DNA of 64,000 bases from Skermanella mucosa (GCF_016765655.2 NZ_CP086106.1:669501-733500), one strand, 5' to 3'. Shown: positions 44,726 to 54,311, numbered from the stretch's first letter. Translations and numbers: made by a program. The notes: generated by a model not told the origin, from the sequence alone.

Positions 44726-47335
44726 TCAATCGCCCGCTTCGGCCTCGGCGACCTGCGGCTGGGCGTTGCGGCGGCGGCGCAGGCGAATCGCCGGCATGAC
44801 GTTGATCATGGAGGTCGCCAGGGCCGCCAGGTAGGGCAGCGACTGCACGACCAGCAGGCCGGCCCACAGGAAGGCGTCGCGGTTCTCGTGGCCGAACACC
44901 GCCACGATCGCCGCCGCGGCCAGCCACAGGCCGAGCATCAGCCCGATCTCCTCCCGCGCGTGCAGCAGCCCCTGGACGATCGCCGGCTGGTTCTCGCATT
45001 TGGGCGTCCGGACGAACGGCCGGCCGGAGGTGAACATCCCCTGCCAGATCGCCCGCCCGACCGTGTGGGTCAGCGCCATGCCCGCCACCGCGGCGCCGAT
45101 CTTCTGGGGCCAGGTGCAGCGGACCCGCGCCTCGTAGAGCCACAGGCTGCACACGATCTTGAAGCCGAACACCGACAGGGTCGGGACCATGAAGACGGTC
45201 GGCGGGAACTCGAAATATTTCGGGAAGGCCAGCAGCCCCAGCGACCAGAACACCGCGGCCGCGGCGAACGCCATGTGCGCCGCGTCGGCGAACCAGGGCA
45301 GCCAGCCGGTCAGGAAATGATAGCGCTGGGCCGTCGTCAGCGTGCGGCTGCCCGGCATCATCTCCCGCCAGTGGCGCTTCAGGATCTGCACCGCGCCGTA
45401 GGCCCACCGGAAGCGCTGGGTCTTGTAGGCGGCGAAGCTGTCCGGCACGAGCCCCCGGCCGAAGCTGTCCGGCATGTAGACCGCCTCGTACCCGGCCTCG
45501 AACAGGCGCAGGCCCAGCTCGGCGTCCTCGGTGATGCACCACTCGCCCCAGCGGCCGACCTCGACCAGCGCCGACTTGCGGATCAGCGTCATGGTGCCGT
45601 GCTGGATGATGGCGTTGCGCTCGTTGCGCTGGATCATGCCGATCTTGAAGAAGCCCTGGTACTCCCAGTTGCACATGGCCTGGAAGGTATCGTGGCCCCA
45701 GTCGCGATAGTCCTGCGGCGACTGGACGAACCCGACCTCTGCGCGCTGGAAATAGGGCACGGTGGAGGACAGCCAGGCGGGATCGACCTGATAGTCGCTG
45801 TCGATCACCGCGACGATCTCGGCGTCGGGCGCGGTGTGGTCCAGCCCGAAATTCAGGGCGCCGGCCTTGTAGCCCGGCCATTTCGGCAGGTGGAAGAAGC
45901 GGAAGCGGTCGCCGAGCTGGTGGCAGAAGGCCTCGACCGGCCGCCACACGGCCTCGTCCCGGGTATTGTTGTCGATGATCAGCACTTCGAAGTTCGGGTA
46001 GTCCAGCTTCGCCAGCGCGTTCAGCGTCTGCATGACCATGTGCGGCGGCTCGTTGTAGCAGGGCACATGGATCGACACCTTGGGCGCGTCCGGCCCCGGC
46101 GCCCCCCGGGCCGGCTCGAACCGGCGGCGCCAGCGGTCGGTCCAGACCACTTCGGTCAGCTCCAGCCCGTCGAACAGCATGACTGCCAGCAGCACGACCT
46201 GGCAGGCGAGCAGAACCGCCCAGGCGATCTCGGTGGTCACCGCCATGCCGAAGGACATCGCCGAGGCGCCGGTCCAGACCAGGATCGAGGCGCTCGCCTG
46301 GATCAATGCCGCGTAGAAGAACTGACCGCTCGGCTTCAGGTCCGACCGGCGGAACACGAACCACAAGGTCGGCAGGAACGCCATGGCGATCGCGACGGCG
46401 CACAGGACCGGCCAGTCCGGCACCTCCAGGATGCCGCCCGACAGCGGGAACTTGGGCTGGCGTATCGCGTCCCACATGCCCCAGTTGGCGCCCGCCGTGC
46501 CTTCCAGCGTCCGCTTCCACGGCTGGTCGAAGGCTTCCATCACGTAATAGTCCAGCCGCTCGCGCGCGGCGACATTGAAGAAGGTGCGCAGGAACTTGGC
46601 CTGGTTGACCAGCGACGCCTCGGCGCCGCGCCGCCACGGGCCGTCGCTGGGCCAGCCGATCTCGCCGATCAGGATGTGCTTGCCGGGGTATTTCGCCTTC
46701 AGCTCGTTGTAGCGGAACAGGGCGTACTCGACGGCGCCCTCGGCCGGCACTCCCTCCCAGTAGGGCAGGATATGGACGGTGATGTAGTCCACCGCCGCCA
46801 CCAGTTCGGGATGGTCCAGCCAGACGTGCCACGGCTCGGCGGTCGAGACCGGGACGTCCACCTGCCGCTTGACCCGCTCGATGTTGGCGATCTGCTGGGG
46901 CACCGTCACGTCGGTGCGCAGGATCGCCTCGTTGCCGACCAGCACGCGGCGGACATTGTCATGATGCCGGGTCACGCGCACGAGGCTGGCGATCTCCGCC
47001 TCGTCCACTTCCGGTATGCCCTGGATCCAGGCGCCCTGGGTGACGGTCAGGCCGTGGCGGCGGGCGGCCTGGGGGATCAGGTCGGCGCCGTTGAGCGAGC
47101 TGTAGCTGCGCACGCTCTTGACGTGGCCCGACAGCGCCGAGATGTCGCGCTCGATGTCGGCGGGGCCGGGATGGCGTCCCTCGATCGGGTTCTGGTCGAC
47201 CTGGTAGGGGCTGAGCGCCACGCCGTTGATCAGGCCGGCCCAGGAGCGCTCGTCCTCGGGCCGGTTGGATAGCGCCCAGGCGCCGAGATTGCCCAGCATG
47301 ACGAGCATGAGTACGAGGATCGCTGATGTGCGCAT
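44726..47335 (-). CDS. GH17-GT2 fusion, beta-glucan synthase type
   Basis: This 869-residue membrane protein has an N-terminal hydrophobic helix, then a GH17-like domain (about 35-300): V-R-S-Y-S-S-L-N-G, V-G-N-E-A-I, and I-G-E-I-G-W-P-S-D, with the two glutamates of that family. It continues with transmembrane segments (about 310-410) and a processive GT2 domain (about 425-690): V-P-C-Y-N-E-P-P, D-S-D-Y-Q, I-T-E-D-A-E-L-G, and Q-R-F-R-W-A-Y-G (the Q-x2-R-W motif). More membrane helices follow. NdvB/NdvC of Bradyrhizobium combine such activities to make beta-1,3/1,6-glucans, so this is probably a periplasmic glucan or exopolysaccharide synthase. It stands alone as a transcription unit. Confidence 0.9.
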   Translation of the reverse strand: MRTSAILVLMLVMLGNLGAWALSNRPEDERSWAGLINGVALSPYQVDQNPIEGRHPGPADIERDISALSGHVKSVRSYSSLNGADLIPQAARRHGLTVTQGAWIQGIPEVDEAEIASLVRVTRHHDNVRRVLVGNEAILRTDVTVPQQIANIERVKRQVDVPVSTAEPWHVWLDHPELVAAVDYITVHILPYWEGVPAEGAVEYALFRYNELKAKYPGKHILIGEIGWPSDGPWRRGAEASLVNQAKFLRTFFNVAARERLDYYVMEAFDQPWKRTLEGTAGANWGMWDAIRQPKFPLSGGILEVPDWPVLCAVAIAMAFLPTLWFVFRRSDLKPSGQFFYAALIQASASILVWTGASAMSFGMAVTTEIAWAVLLACQVVLLAVMLFDGLELTEVVWTDRWRRRFEPARGAPGPDAPKVSIHVPCYNEPPHMVMQTLNALAKLDYPNFEVLIIDNNTRDEAVWRPVEAFCHQLGDRFRFFHLPKWPGYKAGALNFGLDHTAPDAEIVAVIDSDYQVDPAWLSSTVPYFQRAEVGFVQSPQDYRDWGHDTFQAMCNWEYQGFFKIGMIQRNERNAIIQHGTMTLIRKSALVEVGRWGEWCITEDAELGLRLFEAGYEAVYMPDSFGRGLVPDSFAAYKTQRFRWAYGAVQILKRHWREMMPGSRTLTTAQRYHFLTGWLPWFADAAHMAFAAAAVFWSLGLLAFPKYFEFPPTVFMVPTLSVFGFKIVCSLWLYEARVRCTWPQKIGAAVAGMALTHTVGRAIWQGMFTSGRPFVRTPKCENQPAIVQGLLHAREEIGLMLGLWLAAAAIVAVFGHENRDAFLWAGLLVVQSLPYLAALATSMINVMPAIRLRRRRNAQPQVAEAEAGD

Positions 47336-47712
47336 GTCTTGTCGGCTTTCCGTTATTCTTCTTGCTCGCCGACACGTGGCGCGGCGCCGCCATAGGACAG
47401 GACCTGTGACCTATTGCACCAGAACGCACGAAACCCCTTGGCATCGGGATCGGGTCGCGGCCCCGATGCCATCCACCGGCGATGACTCTCCCTGCGGGAG
47501 TCGTCTCCGGCACTGCTCAACTAACGCGAAGCCATAGATTCCACAACGCGCCACGCGGGTGCGATGCGGCATTTTATCTGCTTATCATGTAACTTAAACT
47601 ACAATGCGCTTCATATGCTCGTAAACCCGCCCATTCCGTGGGCCATGGGACAAACATGTGCCGGCGCGCGTTATTCCGTTCGACGCAGCGGGGCAGGGAG
47701 GAAAATCCGATC
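47336..47712. other. Divergent intergenic region, glucan synthase / HIT protein
   Basis: This gap of about 375 nt includes CTCCC-TGC-GGGAG (near 47490), a small hairpin, and an A/T-rich patch around 47570-47640. GGGAGG lies 11-12 nt before the HIT-protein ATG. Promoters for both divergent genes should lie here, but I could not assign them. Open frames across it look spurious. Confidence 0.4.
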
Positions 47713-48117
47713 ATGTTCAAGCTTCACGACAGGCTGGCCGCCGACACCGTGCTGGTGCATCCCCTGACCTTGTGCCAGATGCTCTGCATGAACAACCGGG
47801 TCTGGCCCTGGCTGATCCTGGTGCCGGCGCGGCCCGACGTGACGGAACTGCATCACCTGTCGGCGGACGACCGCGCCCTGCTGATCGAGGAGATAGCCCA
47901 GGCGTCGGCGCTGCTCGAAGGGATGTTCCGGCCGGACAAGCTGAACGTCGCCGCGATCGGCAACGTCGTGCCGCAGCTGCATGTCCATGTGGTGGCGCGG
48001 CGCCGCGACGATCCCGCCTGGCCCAACCCGGTTTGGGGCAGTGGCATCGCCGAACCCTACGCCCCGGCAGACCTCGACTCCCTGGTGCTGCGCCTGCGGG
48101 ACGGGCTGGAGACATGA
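47713..48117 (+). CDS. HIT domain-containing protein
   Basis: This 134-residue protein has the HIT-family core G-N-V-V-P-Q-L-H-V-H-V-V-A-R, the His-x-His catalytic motif of nucleotide hydrolases and transferases acting on AMP-like substrates, followed by D-P-A-W-P-N-P-V-W-G. This last run is typical of a proteobacterial HIT subgroup. I use the ATG at 47713 (start M-F-K-L-H-D) after GGGAGG; an upstream ATG at 47638 would add 25 residues unlike the family. It faces the NDH-2-type gene with only 21 nt between the stops. Confidence 0.9.
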   Translation: MFKLHDRLAADTVLVHPLTLCQMLCMNNRVWPWLILVPARPDVTELHHLSADDRALLIEEIAQASALLEGMFRPDKLNVAAIGNVVPQLHVHVVARRRDDPAWPNPVWGSGIAEPYAPADLDSLVLRLRDGLET

Positions 48118-48138
48118 CCGCCGCGGACGGCCGCTTCG

Positions 48139-49503
48139 TCACTCCGCCGGGCGCGCCTGCCGACGGTTCTCCCGCACGGGGGCCTTGCGCTCGCCGGTGA
48201 TCAGCCGGGCGCCGCGCTGGTAGGTCGCGTAGGCGACCAGCCACTGCATCGTGACGAGCAGCCGGTTCCGGAAGCCGATCAGCAGATAGACGTGGACGAC
48301 CCCCCACAGCAGCCAGGCGACGAAACCCTTCAGCTTCGTCTTGCCGAAGTCGGCGACCGCCGAGTTGCGGCCGATGGTCGCCAGGTTGCCGCGGTTCTTG
48401 AACCGGAAGGGCGGCATCGGCTCGCCCCGGGTCAGATGGGCGTGCAGGTGCCTGCCGACATGCTCGCCCTGCTGCTTGGCCACCTGCGCCAACCCCGGCA
48501 GCGGCTGGCCGTCGTCGTGCATCGCCAGCGCGGTGTCGCCCAGCACGAAAATGTCGGGATGCCCGGGAACACCGAGGTCATCCCCCACCTTGACCCGGCC
48601 CGCCTTGTCGGTCTCCACGTCCAGCCACGTCCCGGCGGGCGAGGCCCTGACGCCGGCGCCCCAGACGATGGTTCCGGCCGGCACGACCCTTCCCCCGACG
48701 GTGACCCCCTCGGCGGTCACGTCCTCGACCGGAGTATCCACCATCACGGTCACGCCCAGCTTCGTCAGCGCCCGGTGGGCGTATTCGGACAGTTCGGGCG
48801 GGAAGGCCGGCAGCACGCGCGGCCCAGCCTCGACCAGGATCACGCGCGCCGTCTCGGGGTCGATGTTGCGGAAGTCGCGGGCCAGCGTGTGGCGCGACAG
48901 TTCGGCGATCGCCCCGGCCATCTCGACGCCGGTCGGACCGGCGCCGACGATCACGGTGGTCATCAGGCTCTGCTGCTTGGCCGGGTCGGGGCAGATCTCC
49001 GCCTGCTCGAAGGCCATCAGCACCCGGCCGCGGATCTGCCGGGCGTCCTCGATCGTCTTGAGGCCCGTGGCGTGGCGCTCCCACTCGTCATGGCCGAAAT
49101 AGCTGTGGGTGGACCCGGTCGCGACGACCAGCCGGTCATAGGAAACGGCGGAACCGTCGGCCAGCGCCACCGACCTGGCCTCCTTGTCGATCCCGACGAC
49201 CTCGCCCAGCATCACCTCGATGTTGGCGTGGCGGCTGACGATCCGGCGGATCGGCTCGGCGATGTCGGCCGGCGACAGGGCGGCGCTGGCGACCTGGTAG
49301 AGCAGCGGCACGAACAGGTGATAGTTGCGCCGGTCGATCAGCGTGACGTCGATCTCCTTCCCGCCCAGCTCATTGGCGGCGGCCAATCCCGCGAATCCGG
49401 CGCCGATGACGACCACGCGCGGGCGTCCTCCCGCTCGGCCGTCATGCCGGCCGGCGGGAGCGGCGGCGGAATGCGGATCTGCGGCTTCCTTGGCGGCGGT
49501 CAT
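48139..49503 (-). CDS. FAD-dependent NAD(P)H dehydrogenase, NDH-2 type
   Basis: This 454-residue enzyme matches type II NADH:quinone oxidoreductases. It has a first FAD-binding Rossmann motif V-V-I-G-A-G-F-A-G-L near residue 32, Y-H-L-F-V-P-L-L-Y-Q-V-A-S, V-A-T-G-S, a second nucleotide-binding G-A-G-P-T-G-V-E-M-A-G for NADH, and V-L-G-D-T-A-L near the end. It has a C-terminal amphipathic stretch (G-V-V-H-V-Y-L-L-I-G-F-R-N-R) that anchors to the membrane. It feeds electrons to quinone without pumping protons. The ATG at 49503 follows GAGGA; a longer start at 49533 is less likely. Convergent with the HIT gene. Confidence 0.92.
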   Translation of the reverse strand: MTAAKEAADPHSAAAPAGRHDGRAGGRPRVVVIGAGFAGLAAANELGGKEIDVTLIDRRNYHLFVPLLYQVASAALSPADIAEPIRRIVSRHANIEVMLGEVVGIDKEARSVALADGSAVSYDRLVVATGSTHSYFGHDEWERHATGLKTIEDARQIRGRVLMAFEQAEICPDPAKQQSLMTTVIVGAGPTGVEMAGAIAELSRHTLARDFRNIDPETARVILVEAGPRVLPAFPPELSEYAHRALTKLGVTVMVDTPVEDVTAEGVTVGGRVVPAGTIVWGAGVRASPAGTWLDVETDKAGRVKVGDDLGVPGHPDIFVLGDTALAMHDDGQPLPGLAQVAKQQGEHVGRHLHAHLTRGEPMPPFRFKNRGNLATIGRNSAVADFGKTKLKGFVAWLLWGVVHVYLLIGFRNRLLVTMQWLVAYATYQRGARLITGERKAPVRENRRQARPAE

Positions 49504-49667
49504 GGTTTCGTCCTCGCAGCGTTCGGTAACCATGCCCTTGAAATGGCCGCGACGCGAAAGGGTTCCCTGTGCGCCAAGCGTTCCGCCACCGGAAGCACTC
49601 CAATGGACACCTTGGCATCGGACCCCATCGGGCCACCTTGTAAAGACAGGAACACGAGGAGGACGGG

Positions 49668-50219
49668 ATGAAGAGATCGCGAAGAATAAAGCTTACGATG
49701 CTCGGCGCCTCGGCCATCGTGCTGACCGCCTGCGAAGAACGCGTCGAAACGCAGGTATACGAGACGGTCGAGCAATGCCTGGCGAACGTCGAGGAACACC
49801 CGGACGACTGCCGCCGCGACTTCGAGAGCGCCAGGGCGACCCACGTCGAAACTGCGCCCCGTTACACGTCGCAGGCCGATTGCGAGGCTGAATTCGGCGA
49901 CGGCAGATGCGAGGCGGGACCCGCCGGCCAGCAAACCGAGGCCGGCCAGGGCGGATCGTTCTTCATGCCGGTCATGATGGGCTACATGCTGGGCAATGCC
50001 CTGGGCCGGACCAGCATGGCGGCCCAGCCCCTCTACCGCCCGCTGGTCAACGGGACGCCCGGATCGTTCCGGACGCCGGGCAACGTCGATGTCGGGTCTT
50101 CCGTGGGGCGGACCAGCGTCCGGCCCTCGGCGGTCAACGCCCCCGTCGCGAATGCCGGGCAGGCCATCAGCCGCGGCGGCTTCGGCGCCCGGGGTGCCGC
50201 CACGGGTACGGGCGGCTGA
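49668..50219 (+). CDS. DUF1190 (YgiB-like) lipoprotein-like protein
   Basis: This 183-residue protein has a leader with T-A-C at residues 20-22, giving a possible lipobox (V-L-T-A-C). The middle has Y-E-T-V-E-Q-C, D-D-C-R, Y-T-S-Q-A-D-C-E and C-E-A, the conserved Cys pattern of DUF1190/YgiB. The C-terminal half is Gly/Ser/Arg-rich with S-F-F-M-P-V-M-M-G-Y-M-L-G, another DUF1190 mark. Family members sit next to a glutathionylspermidine-synthase-like gene, as here (4 nt before the next GTG). The function is unknown, and the pair is probably an operon. Confidence 0.82.
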   Translation: MKRSRRIKLTMLGASAIVLTACEERVETQVYETVEQCLANVEEHPDDCRRDFESARATHVETAPRYTSQADCEAEFGDGRCEAGPAGQQTEAGQGGSFFMPVMMGYMLGNALGRTSMAAQPLYRPLVNGTPGSFRTPGNVDVGSSVGRTSVRPSAVNAPVANAGQAISRGGFGARGAATGTGG

Positions 50220-50223
50220 TCCG

Positions 50224-51366
50224 GTGGAACGGATCGGCCTCGCCGCCCGGCCCGATTGGCGGGACACGGCCGCCGAGGCGGGCTTCACCTTCCACTCCGA
50301 GAACGGTCCCTACTGGGACGAGACGGCGGCCTACCGCTTCACCCTGGCGCAGGTCGAGGAGATCGAGGAAGCCACCGAATCGCTGGAGTCGCTGTGCTAT
50401 CAGGTCGTCGACCGTGCCGTCGGGGACCCCGCCGTCCTGGACCGCCTTGCCATACCGCGCGGGTTCCATGACCTGGTCCGGCGGAGTTGGACGGACCGGG
50501 AGCGCAACCTCTACGGCCGGTTCGACTTCAGCTACGACGGCGGGACCCCGCCGAAGTTGCTCGAATACAATGCCGACACGCCGACCTCCCTCTACGAGGC
50601 CGCCGTGTTCCAGTGGGTGTGGCTGGAGCAGATGATCGGCCGCGGCGCCTTGCCCAGGGGCTCCGACCAGTTCAATTCCCTCCACGAGCGGCTGGTCGAG
50701 TCCTGGAAAGGCGTGGGCGTCGTCGGCGACCGCCTGCACCTCGCCGGCGTGATGGACGCCGAGGAGGACCGCGTCACCGTGGCCTACCTCGCCGACTGCG
50801 CCCGGCAGGCCGGCTTCGCCACCGAGGAAATGGACGTCGCGGAGATCGGGGTGACCGCCGCGGGGGATTTCGTCGACCTGCGGGACCGCCCGATCAGGAC
50901 GCTGTTCAAGCTCTACCCCTGGGAGTTCATGGTCCGGGAACAGTACGCGGCCAGCCTGCTCCGCCGGAGCACCCGGTTCATCGAGCCCGCCTGGAAGATG
51001 ATCCTCTCCAACAAGGGCCTGCTGGCGCTGCTGTGGGAGATGTTCCCCGGCCATCCGAACCTGCTTCCCGCCTTCTTCGACGGGAGCGAACACGGTCTGG
51101 CGCAACCTTTCGTCCGGAAGCCGCTGCTGTCCCGGGAAGGCGCCAACGTGGAGATCGTCGGCCTGCTCGACGCGGAGGACGGCCCCTACGGCGCCGAGGG
51201 TTACGTGGTCCAGCAATACGCCCCGCTGCCCCGCTTCGACGGGAACTACCCCGTGATCGGTTCCTGGGTGGTCGCCGGCCAGCCCGCCGGCATGGGCATC
51301 CGGGAAGACACCTCCCCGGTGACCCGCAACACCAGCCGCTTTATCCCGCATTTCATCCAGGGTTAG
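50224..51366 (+). CDS. Glutathionylspermidine synthase-like ATP-grasp protein (YgiC family)
   Basis: This 380-residue protein matches the C-terminal ATP-grasp domain of glutathionylspermidine synthetase (YgiC/YjfC type). Recognisable runs are Y-G-R-F-D-F-S-Y-D, L-L-E-Y-N-A-D-T-P-T-S-L, F-K-L-Y-P-W-E, L-S-N-K-G-L-L-A and F-V-R-K-P-L-L-S-R-E-G-A-N. A separate amidase domain is absent. E. coli YgiC lacks measurable glutathionylspermidine synthase activity (general knowledge), so the amine/peptide ligation substrate is unknown. It starts at a GTG right after the DUF1190 gene. Confidence 0.9.
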   Translation: MERIGLAARPDWRDTAAEAGFTFHSENGPYWDETAAYRFTLAQVEEIEEATESLESLCYQVVDRAVGDPAVLDRLAIPRGFHDLVRRSWTDRERNLYGRFDFSYDGGTPPKLLEYNADTPTSLYEAAVFQWVWLEQMIGRGALPRGSDQFNSLHERLVESWKGVGVVGDRLHLAGVMDAEEDRVTVAYLADCARQAGFATEEMDVAEIGVTAAGDFVDLRDRPIRTLFKLYPWEFMVREQYAASLLRRSTRFIEPAWKMILSNKGLLALLWEMFPGHPNLLPAFFDGSEHGLAQPFVRKPLLSREGANVEIVGLLDAEDGPYGAEGYVVQQYAPLPRFDGNYPVIGSWVVAGQPAGMGIREDTSPVTRNTSRFIPHFIQG

Positions 51367-51378
51367 CGCCCGGCCATG

Positions 51379-51426
51379 GGAGGGTGCGCGTTCCGCGCAC
51401 CTTGGGCGGCGGGACGCCGCCCCTCC
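51379..51426 (+). repeat. 48-nt two-hairpin palindromic element, copy 3
   Basis: Same layout as the copy at 44664, with one change: the first loop is TTC instead of TCC. It lies 12 nt after the stop of the ATP-grasp gene and 19 nt before the end of the convergent polyferredoxin gene. Confidence 0.88.
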
Positions 51427-51445
51427 GCAAAGGCCGGCAGCCCCC

Positions 51446-53491
51446 TTACGCCTTGTAGTCCTCCGTCGTGATGGTCGGCGGGCGCTCCGGCCCGGCATAG
51501 GGGTCGAGGGCCGTTTCCGACTGGGCGATCACGCGGCAGTCGGCGCACATGTAGATGCGGTCGATCAGCGCCTTGTTGCCGAACATCCAGTGCTTGCCGG
51601 CCAGCTTCTCGGCGATCCGGTCGATCGACGCCTTGGTGCCGAACGCGGTGCCGCAGCGGATGCAGTGGCAGGGCTCCTCCTGCTTCACCATCACGGGGGA
51701 CCGGGCGGCGTCGGTGAAGTCGAGTCGCGGGTTCAGACGGATCACCTTCTCGGGGCAGGTGTTCTGGCACAGCCCGCACTGGACGCAGGCATCCTCGGTG
51801 AAGCTCAGCATCGGCCGGTCCGCGTTGTCCGACAGGGCGCCGGTCGGGCAGGCGGAGACGCAGGCGAGGCAGAGCGTGCAGCCCTCCACGTCGATGTCGA
51901 GCGTGCCGAACGGCGCCCCCGCCGCCAGTGGCAGGACCGGCACCGGTTCCGGGGCGACGCCGTGGAGCTTGCGCAGCGCCAGCCGCGACAGGCCCTTCTT
52001 GTCGCCCAGCGCCAGGAAATTCTCCGGCTCCGCCCCCGGCCGCCGCGGCATGCCGTACAGCTCGCCGGTCAGCAGGTCGGGGTCGTCGGCCTCGATCAGC
52101 CCGACCCGGCCGGAGCCGAAGCCCAGGCCGGACAGCACCGTCTCCGCCAAGCCCAGGGTGCGGGCGAGCGGCAGCAGGTCCTCGCGCGGGCGGGCGGTGA
52201 CCAGCACCCGCAACTCGGCGGCACCATAGGCGAAGCTTGCCGCCAGCGCCTCGATGCCGAGCTGGGTGACCGAATTGACCGCGAAGGGGATCACCCGAGC
52301 CGGCAGGCCGGCGCCGAAGCGGGCCGCGAGGTCGATCAGCGGGTCGCCGTGGTCGGCGTCATGGACCAGCACGACCGCGTCCCGTCCGCCCGCGCGGTGA
52401 TATGTCATCAGCAGGGTGCGCAGCCGTTCCAGCAGCGATTCCGGCGCGGGCAGGGCATATGTGGCGGCCCCGGTCGGGCAGACCGCCGCGCAGGAGCCGC
52501 AGCCCGCGCAGACGAACGGGTCGATCGCGACATGCTCGCCGGCCGATGCGATGGCCCCGGTCGGGCAGACCTCCAGGCAGCGGGTGCAGCCGGTCTTGCG
52601 CGAGCGGGAGTGGGCGCACAGCTCCGCCCGGTAGTCCACGTAGCGCGGCTTGTCGAACTCGCCCACCAGGTCGGCGGCCTTGAAAACCGCCTTCTGCACC
52701 TCCGCCGGGCTGCCGGGGTCGGGCCTCAGGTAGCCGTCCCTCTTGCCGTGGGCCGGGAACAGCGGCGTGCCGCCGGTCAGGTCGATGATGATGTCGCAGG
52801 TGGACTTGGCGCCCCGCCGCGCCGGGCCGAACGCCAGCGCCTGACGCGACGAGGGCAGCGGGACGGCGTAGTCGTCCACCTCGATCTCGAACGCGCCGAG
52901 ATGGCCGCTCGCCCGCGTGATGGTGCCCTTCAGGATCGGGAACTCCGCGGTGCGCGGCGGGATCACGGCGCCGGGCCGGGTCAGCATCACCGTGATGTCC
53001 AGCCGGTCCGACAGCTGCCGGGCGACCTCGATCGCCAACTCGTCCCGGCCATAGATCAGGGCCACGCCTTCCGACTTCAGCTCGACCGATCCGGCGGGCG
53101 GCAGGTCGAGCGCCGCCTCGGCGATCAGCGCCGCGATCTTCGGGTGGGCGTCGGCAGCCTCGTCCGACCAGCCGGCGCGCTCGCGGATATTGAAGAACCC
53201 GACCCGCGCGTCGGGATGGGTATCCTCGCGCTGCTCGTCGAACAGGGGCGCCTCCTGGGTGCAGGCGACCAGCACCGGGCCGGACGCCTCGCCCAGGGCC
53301 GCGGTGAAGCGGTCCAGCTCGCCGCGGCACAGCTGGGTGGCGACAAGGGCCGTCGCCTCGGGGCCGGCGCCGCAGGCTTTCGCCAGTTTCCCGCCGTCCA
53401 GGGGCATCGTGCCCTCGCAATTGCACACGAGGACGGTGCGGCCGTTTACGTCCATCGGGCCGGTCACGCGATCATAGGAGAGAGGTTTCAT
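51446..53491 (-). CDS. Polyferredoxin-like 4Fe-4S protein of a formate dehydrogenase cluster
   Basis: This 681-residue protein carries four ferredoxin-type cysteine clusters in two pairs. The first pair is C-T-R-C-L-E-V-C-P-T-G and C-A-G-C-G-S-C-A-A-V-C-P (about residues 300-345). The second is C-T-L-C-L-A-C-V-S-A-C-P and C-V-Q-C-G-L-C-Q-N-T-C-P (about 545-590). Its C terminus adds C-H-C-I-R-C and M-C-A-D-C. It lacks a signal peptide and a recognisable catalytic domain, so it probably serves electron transfer or metal-cluster supply in the cytoplasm. Genes like it occur beside the DUF3305/3306-type formate dehydrogenase biogenesis genes. The ATG at 53491 follows AGGA and is divergent from those genes. 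Confidence 0.82.
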   Translation of the reverse strand: MKPLSYDRVTGPMDVNGRTVLVCNCEGTMPLDGGKLAKACGAGPEATALVATQLCRGELDRFTAALGEASGPVLVACTQEAPLFDEQREDTHPDARVGFFNIRERAGWSDEAADAHPKIAALIAEAALDLPPAGSVELKSEGVALIYGRDELAIEVARQLSDRLDITVMLTRPGAVIPPRTAEFPILKGTITRASGHLGAFEIEVDDYAVPLPSSRQALAFGPARRGAKSTCDIIIDLTGGTPLFPAHGKRDGYLRPDPGSPAEVQKAVFKAADLVGEFDKPRYVDYRAELCAHSRSRKTGCTRCLEVCPTGAIASAGEHVAIDPFVCAGCGSCAAVCPTGAATYALPAPESLLERLRTLLMTYHRAGGRDAVVLVHDADHGDPLIDLAARFGAGLPARVIPFAVNSVTQLGIEALAASFAYGAAELRVLVTARPREDLLPLARTLGLAETVLSGLGFGSGRVGLIEADDPDLLTGELYGMPRRPGAEPENFLALGDKKGLSRLALRKLHGVAPEPVPVLPLAAGAPFGTLDIDVEGCTLCLACVSACPTGALSDNADRPMLSFTEDACVQCGLCQNTCPEKVIRLNPRLDFTDAARSPVMVKQEEPCHCIRCGTAFGTKASIDRIAEKLAGKHWMFGNKALIDRIYMCADCRVIAQSETALDPYAGPERPPTITTEDYKA

Positions 53492-53552
53492 TGCGATCCT
53501 AGGGGAGTGCCCCGATATTTGCGATAACTGGCCATTTCATGAGAGTGCCGCC

Positions 53553-54311
53553 TTGGCGTCGGATATTACCTCAAACTCCGCTCCGGATCCCGAGCTTCCG
53601 CCGATTTATCAGCCGGTGACCATCCCGCGCGGCAGCGCCTTCGCCCGAGCCCTGGCGGACGCCGCGGCGGGAGCGGAGGCCGGCACGCTGGTCTGGACCC
53701 GGCGCGACGACCGGCTTGACGCCGCCGTCGTGCTGGAGCCGAACGAGCCGCTGGCGCAATCGCTGCCGGTCACCTACGTCGCGCTGCTCGGCCTGGGCGA
53801 CGCGCTGGGCGCCCTGGGACCGCCCAACATCCCGGTGACCTTCGGCTGGCCCGACCGAATCGAGGTGAACGGCGCCACGGTCGGCGGCGTCCGCCTCGCC
53901 GCGGCTGAGACCCGGAGCGCGGACGCCATTCCCGACTGGCTGGTACTGGGTATCTCGATCCAGATCCATGGTTTTCCCGACGACGACAGCCCCGGCCTGA
54001 GCCCGGACCGCACCGCCCTCCACGAGGAGGGGTTCGGCGAGGTCGAGGCGCTGCCGTTGCTGGAAAGCTTCAGCAGGCACTTCCTTGCCTGGATGAACAG
54101 TTGGCAGGAGGATGGGTTCGATCAAGTACGGCAGGCGTGGTTAAGTCGCGCCACCGGCTTCGACGACGCGATCTCGCTGGAGGTGGACGGCGTCCGCCTG
54201 TCCGGCGGCTTCACCGGCCTCGACGATGCCGGCGGGCTGCTGCTGGGGCGGGAGGACGGCATCCGCCACGTGGCCCTGGCCCCGGTCCTGCGGGAGCCGA
54301 CATGGTCATGA
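53553..54311 (+). CDS. Biotin/lipoate-protein ligase family protein
   Basis: This 252-residue protein has the BPL/LplA catalytic-core outline: G-T-L-V-W-T-R-R-D-D-R, L-G-D-A-L-G, P-D-R-I-E-V-N-G and L-G-I-S-I-Q-I near the middle. The family transfers biotin or lipoate, but in formate dehydrogenase clusters the real acceptor is not known. The frame has no ATG in a suitable place; a TTG at 53553 is the most upstream workable start, with a weak ribosome site. It ends with an overlap on the next gene (ATGA), forming the front of the maturation operon. Confidence 0.75.
   Translation: MASDITSNSAPDPELPPIYQPVTIPRGSAFARALADAAAGAEAGTLVWTRRDDRLDAAVVLEPNEPLAQSLPVTYVALLGLGDALGALGPPNIPVTFGWPDRIEVNGATVGGVRLAAAETRSADAIPDWLVLGISIQIHGFPDDDSPGLSPDRTALHEEGFGEVEALPLLESFSRHFLAWMNSWQEDGFDQVRQAWLSRATGFDDAISLEVDGVRLSGGFTGLDDAGGLLLGREDGIRHVALAPVLREPTWS

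Noticed and set aside
47638-47712. Longer HIT-protein start at 47638
   Set aside because: The added 25 residues are unlike the family, and GGGAGG sits in front of the ATG at 47713.
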